Source: an uncultured Flavobacteriaceae bacterium
Lineage (GTDB): Bacteria; Bacteroidota; Bacteroidia; Flavobacteriales; Flavobacteriaceae
Reading direction: 5' to 3'
NCBI GenBank assembly: GCA_947502495.1
Contig: CANNAC010000008.1
Coordinates: 1-64,000, forward strand
Length of the DNA: 64,000 bases
Position 1 is the first letter of the stretch. Every line of letters starts with the position of its first letter. A program made the position numbers and the translations under genes. Under the pieces are notes generated by a model. The model saw nothing but the letters and a program-made list of their open reading frames with translations. It was not told where the DNA came from and made no database searches. Of the stretch, positions 27,601 to 34,449 are shown one piece after another.

Positions 27601-29873
27601 AGTGCATTATTCTGACTGACAACTAAGTTGGTCAAAAATGTTGTATTACTGACATTTAGATCCGTCAAGGCTGTGTTTTGTGAAAGGTCTATATTACTAA
27701 AAGCTGTGTTACTTATATTCAGGTCTTCCAATAACAAGGCTAATCCTACTAAATTAGGATTTGTTAATGCTGTGTTACTCACATTTAAGGTAATCAATGA
27801 CGTATTATCGATATATAAATCTGTTAAAGCCGTATTATTACTTAAATCCAGCTCAGTCAAGGCGGTATTATCATTTAACTCTAAAGTGATCAAGGCTGTA
27901 TTCGTACTTAAATCCAAAGTATTCAAGCCACTATTAGCTGCTAATAATGTGGTTAATGCAGTAACGGTACTAAAGTCTATACTCGTTAAATTTGATGTGT
28001 TTCTGATATTTAAATCTTCTAATACACTGTTGCTAACATTTAAAGTGGTCAGTGCATTATTCTGATTGACATCTAAGTCGGTCAATAATGTTGTATTACT
28101 GACATTCAAATCCGTCAAGGCTGTGTTTTGTGAAAGGTCTATATTACTAAAAGCTGTGTTACTTATATTCAGGTCTTCCAATAATAAAGCTAATCCTACT
28201 AAATTAGGATTTGTTAATGCTGTGTTACTCACATTTAAGGTAATCAATGACGTATTATCGATATATAAATCTGTTAAAGCCGTATTATTACTTAAATCCA
28301 TATCAGTCAAGGCGGTATTATCATTTAACTCTAAAGTGATCAAGGCTGTATTCGTACTTAAATCCAAAGTATTCAAGCCACTATTAGATGCAACCAACGT
28401 GGTTAATGCAGTAGCGGTACTAAAGTCTATACTCGTTAAATTTGATGTGTTTCTGATATTTAAATCTTCTAATACACTATTACTCACATTTAAAGTGGTT
28501 AGTGCATTATTCTGACTGACATCTAAGTCGGTCAAAAATGTTGTATTACTAACATTCAAATCCGTCAAGGCTGTGTTTTGTGAAAGGTCTATATTACTAA
28601 AAGCTGTGTTACTTATATTCAGGTCTTCCAATAATAAGGCTGATCCTACTAAATAAGGATTTGTTAATGCTGTGTTACTCACATTTAAGGTAATCAATGA
28701 CGTATTATCGATATATAAATCTGTTAAAGCTGTATTATTACTTAAATCCAGATCTGTCAAGGCGGTATTATCATTTAACTCTAAAGTGATCAAGGCTGTA
28801 TTCGTACTTAAATCCAAAGTATTCAAGCCACTATTAGATGCAACCAACGTGGTTAATGCAGTAGCGGTACTAAAGTCTATACTCGTTAAATTTGATGTGT
28901 TTCTGATATTTAAATCTTCTAATACACTGTTGCTAACATTTAAAGTGGTCAGTGCATTATTCTGATTGACATCTAAGTTTGTTAACATCGTAGTATTACT
29001 TATATCCAAGTCTTCTAATAACAATACAGTATCAACTTGCAGCTCAGATAATACTGTGTTACTAACATTTAACTTAGTTAATAACGTGTTATCCACATTT
29101 AAACTAGTTAATGCTGTATTATTGCTTAAGTCCAAATTTGTTAAAGCAGGATTATCATTATCACTTAAGTCTAAAATAGTTAATGCAATGTTTGTACTTA
29201 AATCGAATATTCCAATACTACTATTGGCGGCTAAAAAACTTGTTAAAGCGGGCGCTGAACTGAAGTCAATGCTAGTTAAATCTAAAGTATTACTAATATT
29301 TAATATTTGTAATGCACTATTATTTATATTTAAACTGGTCAATGCTGTATTTAGGGAAAGGTCTAAAGTTTTTATTCCCGTGTTACTTATATTCACATCT
29401 GTTAATGAAGTATTACTACTTAAATATAAAACCTCTAATGTAGGATTAGTAATAGTTACGGAAGTTAGAGCGAGATTGTTGGCATTTAAGGTGTTCAAAT
29501 TAGTCATGAGACCAACAAAATCTAAGGAAACCATTTCAGTACTACTAATATCTAATAGTACTAAATTAGCATTAGCACTTAAATCAAGTGAAGATATCGC
29601 TGTATTACTAACGTTTAAGTCCTCTAAAAGCGTAAAGTCATTAATACCTACTAAAGCATTAATTAATGGATACGTAGACACATCTAAACTTGTTACCACT
29701 GCAATATCATCCGTATTTACTTGTCCATTTACTGTAAGGTCACTATCAATGCCAAGGTTAATCAAGGCTTGCTCAAATTCTGGATCTGGAATGCTTGTTG
29801 TCTGTGCTAATAAAGTGTTACCTAATAATAGAACGTAACCAATAAAAATAACTTTAATCGTATTTGATTTCAT
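24669..29873 (-). CDS. giant repeat protein with T9SS sorting domain
   Basis: A 1,734-residue surface or secreted protein. Residues 1-24 are a signal peptide (LLLGNTLLAQ). Almost the whole length is made of leucine-rich repeat-like 21-23-residue units of the form LxLSxNTALTxLxxxNT, giving a solenoid. At a larger scale the central part contains about nine copies of a ~150-residue block, recognisable by NIRNTSNLTSIDFST. The last ~75 residues (VGIFPNPFIHEIKVQL through KGVVIKKIIKK) are a type IX C-terminal sorting domain. Probably an adhesin-like or binding protein; ligand unknown. Confidence 0.85.
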   Translation of the reverse strand: MKSNTIKVIFIGYVLLLGNTLLAQTTSIPDPEFEQALINLGIDSDLTVNGQVNTDDIAVVTSLDVSTYPLINALVGINDFTLLEDLNVSNTAISSLDLSANANLVLLDISSTEMVSLDFVGLMTNLNTLNANNLALTSVTITNPTLEVLYLSSNTSLTDVNISNTGIKTLDLSLNTALTSLNINNSALQILNISNTLDLTSIDFSSAPALTSFLAANSSIGIFDLSTNIALTILDLSDNDNPALTNLDLSNNTALTSLNVDNTLLTKLNVSNTVLSELQVDTVLLLEDLDISNTTMLTNLDVNQNNALTTLNVSNSVLEDLNIRNTSNLTSIDFSTATALTTLVASNSGLNTLDLSTNTALITLELNDNTALTDLDLSNNTALTDLYIDNTSLITLNVSNTALTNPYLVGSALLLEDLNISNTAFSNIDLSQNTALTDLNVSNTTFLTDLDVSQNNALTTLNVSNSVLEDLNIRNTSNLTSIDFSTATALTTLVASNSGLNTLDLSTNTALITLELNDNTALTDMDLSNNTALTDLYIDNTSLITLNVSNTALTNPNLVGLALLLEDLNISNTAFSNIDLSQNTALTDLNVSNTTLLTDLDVNQNNALTTLNVSNSVLEDLNIRNTSNLTSIDFSTVTALTTLLAANSGLNTLDLSTNTALITLELNDNTALTELDLSNNTALTDLYIDNTSLITLNVSNTALTNPNLVGLALLLEDLNISNTAFSNIDLSQNTALTDLNVSNTTFLTNLVVSQNNALTTLNVSNSVLVDLNIRNTSNLTSIDFSTVTALTTLLAANSGLNTLDLSTNTALITLELNDNTALTELDLSNNTALTDLYIDNTSLITLNVSNTALTNPNLVGLALLLEDLNISNTAFSNIDLSQNTALTDLNVSNTTFLTNLVVSQNNALTTLNVSNSVLEDLNIRNTSNLTSIDFSTVTALTTLLAANSGLNTLDLSTNTALITLELNDNTALTDLDLSNNAALTDLYIDNTSLITLNVSNTALTNPNLVGSALLLEDLNISNTAFSNIDLSQNTALTDLNVSNTTFLTNLDVNQNNALTTLNVSNSVLEDLNIRNTSNLTSIDFSTVTALTTLLAANSGLNTLDLSTNTALITLELNDNTALTDLDLSNNAALTDLYIDNTSLITLNVSNTALTNPNLVGSALLLEDLNISNTAFSNIGLSQNTALTDLNVSNTTLLTDLDVSQNNALTTLNVSNSVLVDLNIRNTVNLGSIDFSTATALTTLFASNSGVSTLDLSTNTALTTLELNDNTALTDLDLSNNTALTDLYIDNTSLTTLNVSNTALDSGSGLQLYTVLLLEDLNISNTALSNLDLSQNTALTDLNVSNTTFLTNLDVSQNNALTTLNVSNSVLVDLNIRNTSNLTSIDFSTATALTTLFASNSGVSTLDLSTNTALTTLELNDNTALTDLDLSNNTALTDLYIDNTSLTTLNVSNTALDSGSGLQLYTVLFIEDLNISNTALSNLDLSQNTALTDLNVSNTTFLTDLDVSQNNALTTLNVSNSVLEVLNIRNTSNLTSIDFSTVTVLTTLLAVNSGLNTLDLSTNTALTFLELNDNTTLTDLDLRNNTALTVLNLDNTSLSSLDLRNANNNSINTYSSLNTPALTCIDVDSPTYSTINWINRAPENTFSEDCDGTLSLEEIGLDTSVGIFPNPFIHEIKVQLNPNVVLLSNSIYNGQGQLILTSKHNSINTQELASGVYFINVETNKGVVIKKIIKK
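25100..28990. repeat. about nine tandem ~450-bp coding repeats
   Basis: The marker TGTGTTTCTGATATTTA recurs at roughly 25285, 25740, 26205, 26650, 27100, 27550, 28000, 28450 and 28900. Spacing is 450 bases for the last six copies and about 444-462 for the others. Copies are nearly identical at DNA level, which implies recent duplication or gene conversion. Confidence 0.9.
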
Positions 29874-30010
29874 AGGGATAATTTTATAGGTGTTGATTTT
29901 TTTCCGACTTAATTGATTCGTGAAAAAAAATTAAGTAGTTTAAGTTAATATTGTGACGAATATAGTACTTTTCATTTAAGGCGTTTGTGATTTTAAATTA
30001 AAAAACAAAT

Positions 30011-30153
30011 GGTAACGGTTTTGTATAAAAACAGTTGCGTTTTTGCGTGCGAGGATTTTCCGAAGGAAAATCAGATGTACCAAAAGAGCAACGACCTTTA
30101 AAATTAGTTCTAAATATAGCTATTTTTTATGCGTTGTTGCTAACTGTTGCGAG
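30011..30153 (-). repeat. attC-like structured repeat, copy C (inverted, complete)
   Basis: Read on the minus strand it has the 5' arm GTTAGCAACAACGCATAAAA, the inner palindrome (30054-30072) followed by CCTCGCA, and the 3' arm TTTTTATACAAAACCGTTACC. It matches copy B at 650-790 in layout and core. It lies in the 728-base gap upstream of the giant repeat protein gene. Confidence 0.6.
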
Positions 30154-30430
30154 ACATTTGAGTAAGTTATTTTTTTATTCCGCTTAATGGATCCATTCCG
30201 AGTGAAGCCCGGAAAGTGATATTGGTTTTTAATTCCGTTGGAGTGGAGATTCCGAAACTAGCTAAATTCCGCAAGAGTAAATTTAGCAGACGAGTTAATT
30301 ATTCCGCAAGATTAAATTCCGATTTTGAGTGTTTTTTTCAGCGTAAAGCTTGGCAGAATTTTGGTTGGTAATTTTTCCGAGCCATAGTTAGCAACATGAA
30401 ATAAAACACATAAAAAACGGTGCTTAACCA
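30154..30430 (-). other. gene-less cassette-like segment
   Basis: Between copy C and a further arm at 30382-30430 (GTTAGCAACATG ... CATAAAAAACGG, the complement of an attC-like right arm) there are about 230 bases without an open frame. The segment repeats ATTCCG/TTCCG at least seven times and holds the inverted repeat GCTAAATT / AATTTAGC at 30261-30287. It looks like a cassette that never had, or has lost, a protein gene. Nothing further was recognised from 30431 to 30601 or from 29874 to 30010. Confidence 0.35.
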
Positions 30431-30601
30431 AAATTTACAGCAAGTTTACGATATCTAATTCACCCTTCATAAACTCCTCCTAACTCAACCAATATACATC
30501 CTTTCCTACAACTCAGTCCTACAAATCTACATTTCAGGAATTTATTTTATTAAAACAGCTTCTATCTATTTAGTTTAGCCCTAAACCAACTAAATAAGAC
30601 C

Positions 30602-31171
30602 ATGAATACACTAGATTTAAAAAACTTGAAATTAGAATTAGCTATTAATGCGAAAAGTGGTATTGATTTTATTATTTCCGCAGCTATTGTTTGGAGTGCA
30701 ATTGCTTTTATATGGACATTACCAAAAGAACCATATAGTAAAAGTATTTTGACATTTTATGTTGGAGTTACTATGCTACCTTTAGCGCTTTTATTCTCCA
30801 AAATTCTTAAAACAAAATGGACAACAAAAACAAATCCGCTTCAACCTTTAGGAATGTGGCTTAATTTAGCACAACTCTTTTATTTCCCTTTCTTGTTCTT
30901 TATATTAAGAGATAATCCAACGTATTTTGTAATGACGTATGTAATCATAACCGGAGCGCATTTTTTTCCGTATGCTTGGTTTTATGACGAAATTGGATAC
31001 GCTATTTTTGCTGGAATTATTTCTATTGGCGCCTTTGTAGTTGCCATTAACGTAAATACAGATGAGATGCACCTTGTAGCATTGTATATGGTAGCTTGCT
31101 TGCTGTTATTAACAGTATGGTTAATACTATCTAACAAAAGAAAAAAGAAGCATCTGTTACACAAATTTTAA
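30602..31171 (+). CDS. DUF7010-like membrane protein
   Basis: A 189-residue integral membrane protein with about six hydrophobic segments (around residues 24-41, 52-68, 82-101, 104-121, 129-148 and 155-175) and a basic C-terminal tail (NKRKKKHLLHKF). The N-terminal motif (LKLELAINAKSGIDFI) and the layout resemble the DUF7010 family; the assignment is from memory of the family and is not certain. It stands alone on the plus strand. No function is known. Confidence 0.6.
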   Translation: MNTLDLKNLKLELAINAKSGIDFIISAAIVWSAIAFIWTLPKEPYSKSILTFYVGVTMLPLALLFSKILKTKWTTKTNPLQPLGMWLNLAQLFYFPFLFFILRDNPTYFVMTYVIITGAHFFPYAWFYDEIGYAIFAGIISIGAFVVAINVNTDEMHLVALYMVACLLLLTVWLILSNKRKKKHLLHKF

Positions 31172-31177
31172 TTATAG

Positions 31178-31197
31178 ATTCCTGCCTACGCAGGAAT
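31178..31197. repeat. ATTCCTGC palindrome
   Basis: ATTCCTGCCTACGCAGGAAT, an interspersed flavobacterial palindrome, lies between two convergent genes and may act as a weak bidirectional terminator. Related copies are at 34428-34447 and 57289-57306. Confidence 0.65.
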
Positions 31198-31200
31198 AGA

Positions 31201-31947
31201 TTACTCAAAAATCAATCGTCCGTTATAAAATTCCTCCACAGTAACCAATACCGGTTGATGATACGCAATAACATCACCTGTACTTCTAATTTCCCCAGTA
31301 ATAGATGCTTGCGGATTAACAAGAATATCATTCGTTCCTCTGTGATAAATAGCTACGTCTTGGGCAATTAAATCTGCTCCTTCAAAACGTCCGGTTCCAG
31401 AGAAAAAACCAACATATAAATCTTGAGTAACACCCGAAATATAAAAAGAAGAAATATTATTTCCTACAACACGCAAGCTCTGCGTATTTACTTGTAGTCT
31501 AAAATCGCCAACCGTAAAGTTTTCTGGTGTCGTAAAATCATCCGAAAATAATTTCAAAGAATTATAGTTTAAAATACCATCACTAGAAATATCATATTGT
31601 GTAGAGCTTCTAATTTCAGTAATATTTGGCGCAGTTACATATACTTTAGTGACACCATAATCTCTAACGTAGTTACAAGTATTAGTATCGGTAAGTTGTA
31701 ATTCATTAGCGACCACTTTTGCTTCTACGTCATTTAATAAATGCTCTCCAGTTTCAATAACCACTTGAAAAGTGGCTCCTTGTTTTAGAATAAGTTCTAC
31801 ATCTCTATTCACTAGAATTTTTTCAAAGGAAGAAAGCATCACTTCCTCTTGCACTATTTTTCCAGTTTTTTGAAAGCAATCGTTTGCATCCTCGCTATCA
31901 CAAGAAAACACCAATAATGTAATAAGTATGTATATGTAGTTTTTCAT
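31201..31947 (-). CDS. DUF2807-type lipoprotein
   Basis: A 248-residue lipoprotein. The lipobox is LLVFSC with the lipidated cysteine near residue 16, after MKNYIYILIT. The rest is a beta-helix-like fold of the DUF2807 family (FEKILVNRDVELILKQG, then repeated short strands ending GEIRSTGDVIAYHQP). The start at 31947 is chosen because it opens the lipoprotein signal; an upstream ATG at 32040 would translate through a palindromic repeat and overlap the neighbour. The family is often envelope-attached; its function is unknown. Confidence 0.78.
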   Translation of the reverse strand: MKNYIYILITLLVFSCDSEDANDCFQKTGKIVQEEVMLSSFEKILVNRDVELILKQGATFQVVIETGEHLLNDVEAKVVANELQLTDTNTCNYVRDYGVTKVYVTAPNITEIRSSTQYDISSDGILNYNSLKLFSDDFTTPENFTVGDFRLQVNTQSLRVVGNNISSFYISGVTQDLYVGFFSGTGRFEGADLIAQDVAIYHRGTNDILVNPQASITGEIRSTGDVIAYHQPVLVTVEEFYNGRLIFE

Positions 31948-31954
31948 TTTCAAT

Positions 31955-31981
31955 GTCATGCTGCGCTGCGACGCAGCATCT
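31955..31981. repeat. dispersed GTCATGCTGCG palindrome
   Basis: ATGCTGCG / CGCAGCAT inverted repeat around CTGCGA, directly upstream of the lipoprotein start codon. It belongs to the same loose family as the in-frame copy inside metH at 35072. Confidence 0.6.
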
Positions 31982-32017
31982 ATTTTTAATACTATTATAG
32001 AATATTTATACTTCCTA

Positions 32018-33112
32018 TTACAATCTAATCCCAACACCAAGTTCTACAGCTTCCGCTTTTGCTCCGTGAGATTTTAACGTTAATGCAGCAAACCATTTTT
32101 CACCAAAATAACGTTTTAAACCAATTCTTAAATAGGTTTGTCCTTCAAAATCATAAGGGTAATACACATAGTAACCAAACTGTGTGACTAAAGACATTTT
32201 GTTGATAAACAACTCGTGACCAGCAAAAACACCAACACGTTTGTAGTCTGCAGTACCATCTTCTCCTTCTTCCGGAAAAGCAGCTGCTCTATATTTTATA
32301 TGTTCCTTTAAAAAAGTAGAAAAGAAAACATCAGTTCCTAATTGAATGGCACTTTTACGATTTAAACGTTTGTCGGCATAAGCCGAAAGAATATAAAAAG
32401 GAAACTGACCTGTACCAACCACATCACTTTCATTCACACCACTTCTAAAAACAACATTATATTTTATAGGCTGCTTAAATTTTTCTTTGGTTAATGTGTC
32501 GATGTATTCCGTTTCTTCTTCGTCTAAACTATAGGTCACACCAACATTAAAAGCGATGGTATTTACACTCGCATTTGGTGCTTTTACATTCGCATTAGAA
32601 TAGTGAATTAAGGAAACTCCAGCCTGCAAACCAAACCGATCGAAAATGCGTTCTTTTTTATAGTTCAGTATCGCGTAGGTACTACTTAAAAGACTTGAAC
32701 CAAAAGCGACATTTTTATGGTTATCTACTTTATCATACGGATTGGAAGTATAGCCAATACCTTGACCAATACGAAACATGAGGTTTCGCTTTAAAAAGTA
32801 AAAATTATAATGCGCATAAAGCGAAACATTGTTACCAAGCACGCTATTCTTTAAATCTTGATAAGCTAGAGAAAACCCGTAATCCGGATAGTTGTAGCGC
32901 TGTTGCCAAGCTTCTTCTCCAAAGGTTTTGGTATTCCAACTTAAAATAAACCCTTCCGGATGTCCTTTAATTAAATGCGAAATATCGGTGTTATGTAAAG
33001 CTATATTTCCTGTAAAATAATTTACATCAAAATAAGCATTGGTATTCTTCTTTTCTTGCGAAAAAACACAAGCACAAAAAAGGCAAAGAATGTAGGTTAA
33101 TAAACGCTTCAT
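32018..33112 (-). CDS. PagL-like acyloxyacyl hydrolase / lipid A deacylase
   Basis: A 364-residue outer membrane protein with signal peptide (residues 1-18, CACVFSQ). The PagL-type catalytic motif HYSNANVKAPN is visible at about residues 186-196, with His and Ser of the triad spaced H-x-S; the acidic partner is not assigned. The remainder reads as beta-barrel strands, and the C-terminus is GVGIRL. Members remove an acyl chain from lipid A. This protein is about twice the length of Pseudomonas PagL, as in other Bacteroidota. Confidence 0.75.
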   Translation of the reverse strand: MKRLLTYILCLFCACVFSQEKKNTNAYFDVNYFTGNIALHNTDISHLIKGHPEGFILSWNTKTFGEEAWQQRYNYPDYGFSLAYQDLKNSVLGNNVSLYAHYNFYFLKRNLMFRIGQGIGYTSNPYDKVDNHKNVAFGSSLLSSTYAILNYKKERIFDRFGLQAGVSLIHYSNANVKAPNASVNTIAFNVGVTYSLDEEETEYIDTLTKEKFKQPIKYNVVFRSGVNESDVVGTGQFPFYILSAYADKRLNRKSAIQLGTDVFFSTFLKEHIKYRAAAFPEEGEDGTADYKRVGVFAGHELFINKMSLVTQFGYYVYYPYDFEGQTYLRIGLKRYFGEKWFAALTLKSHGAKAEAVELGVGIRL

Positions 33113-33143
33113 TAAATTTAGTTAGAGCGCAAAAGTATAAAAA

Positions 33144-34097
33144 TTAAAATAAAGCCGAAGCAATCGTTTTTATATTATCACTTTTCCCCATAGAATAAAA
33201 ATGCAGCACAGGAACTCCTGCATCTTGCAACTCTTTAGATTGCTTAATCGCCCACTCAATTCCCACTTGTCGCACCTGCTTATTGTCTTTACAATTCTCT
33301 ACTGCCTGAATTAAATCTTCGGGTAAATCTATTTTAAAAACCTGAGGTAGTAGTTGCAAATGTCTTTGTACGGCAATGGGTTTTATTCCCGGAATAATTG
33401 GCACATGAATCCCTGCTTTTTTAGCAGCTTCCACAAACTGAAAATATTTCTGATTATCAAAAAACATCTGCGTCACTACATAATCGGCTCCCGCATCTAC
33501 CTTTTCTTTCAATCTTTTTAAATCGGTTTGCAAAGAAGGTGCTTCAATATGTTTCTCGGGGTATCCAGCAACACCAATGCAAAAATCAGATTTATCATCC
33601 ACCTCCAAAACATCGTGTAAATATTGTCCGCAATTCAAGTTCTGAATTTGAGCCACCAAATCCGTAGCATATTTATGTCCGCCTTTTTGCGCTTCAAAAT
33701 ATTTTTGATGACTCATCGCATCGCCACGTAAAGCCATCACATTATTGATTCCTAAATAATGGCAATCGACCAACAAATATTCAGTTTCCTCTTTACTAAA
33801 ACCACCACACAATACATGCGGCACCGTATCTACATCATATTTATGTTTAATAGCAGCACAAATACCAACAGTTCCAGGGCGCATTCTTGTGATTTTTCGA
33901 TCTAAAAGTCCTTGTTTCTCAATATAAATATACTCTTCTCTAGACGTAGTAACATCTATAAAAGGAGGTTTAAATTCCATTAAAGGATCAATATTATCAT
34001 ATAAATCTTGAATGTTTTTCCCTTTTTTTGGCGGAATAATCTCAAAAGAAAACAACGTTTCCCCTTTTGCGTTTTTTATGTGTTCGGTTACTTTCAT
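33144..34097 (-). CDS. metF: methylenetetrahydrofolate reductase
   Basis: A 317-residue FAD-dependent enzyme making 5-methyl-THF, the methyl donor for MetH. The family start FSFEIIPPKKG has the catalytic Glu; the TIM-barrel blocks DVTTS, NVMALRGDA and QMFFDNQKYFQFV are conserved. It lies 352 bases downstream of the large metH gene on the same strand, so it may be the last gene of that transcription unit or have its own promoter in the repeat-rich gap. Confidence 0.93.
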   Translation of the reverse strand: MKVTEHIKNAKGETLFSFEIIPPKKGKNIQDLYDNIDPLMEFKPPFIDVTTSREEYIYIEKQGLLDRKITRMRPGTVGICAAIKHKYDVDTVPHVLCGGFSKEETEYLLVDCHYLGINNVMALRGDAMSHQKYFEAQKGGHKYATDLVAQIQNLNCGQYLHDVLEVDDKSDFCIGVAGYPEKHIEAPSLQTDLKRLKEKVDAGADYVVTQMFFDNQKYFQFVEAAKKAGIHVPIIPGIKPIAVQRHLQLLPQVFKIDLPEDLIQAVENCKDNKQVRQVGIEWAIKQSKELQDAGVPVLHFYSMGKSDNIKTIASALF

Positions 34098-34103
34098 ACG
34101 TAC

Positions 34104-34121
34104 TTCCCACGAAAATGGGAA
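34104..34121 (-). repeat. TTCC/GGAA hairpin before metF
   Basis: TTCCCACGAAAATGGGAA lies 6 bases upstream of the metF start codon in the transcript. Confidence 0.6.
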
Positions 34122-34149
34122 TCTCTTTAATTAAACTTTTTTTTCTTTT

Positions 34150-34447
34150 TGGGCGCCTGCCTGCCGGCAGGCAGGTTACCATACTTCGCTAAAGCTTCGT
34201 ATGGTCGCGCTTTTCGCTATACCTGCCTGCCGGCAGGCAGGTCTTTTCACTTGTTCTCGATACAATACTCCTTGCAGTCGTATCACTCGAACTGACATAA
34301 AAAGGATGTCGCTGCAACTGCGAAGCAATCACGATTTCTTCCTTAATAATATGGATGAGTAATCGCTAACGCGTCTACTTGCTATGGTCTGGTTTCTAAA
34401 CAAAAACTCTTTTCTGTTTGCTAAGAGATTCCTGCCTGCGCAGGAAT
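34150..34447. repeat. cluster of flavobacterial interspersed repeats between metH and metF
   Basis: This gene-free gap contains two copies of CCTGCCTGCCGGCAGGCAGG (about 34161-34180 and 34222-34241) flanking an inverted CATACTTCGC ... GCTTCGTATG stem, with GCGCGACC-type sequence nearby, and the palindrome ATTCCTGCCTGCGCAGGAAT at 34428-34447. The first copy with its flanks (GCGCC and GGTAAC, inverted) recurs upstream of leuB at about 57974. No reading frame was found. Confidence 0.7.
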
Positions 34448-34449
34448 TT

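Noticed and set aside
25100-28990. CRISPR-like array
   Set aside because: Repeats are about 450 bp, contiguous and in coding frame, not short direct repeats with unique spacers; no cas genes are present.
25021-29838. Long open frames on the plus strand opposite the giant repeat gene (about 145-149 codons at 450-bp steps)
   Set aside because: They are antisense shadows created by the repeated codons of the minus-strand gene; the minus frame has the signal peptide, LRR pattern and sorting domain.
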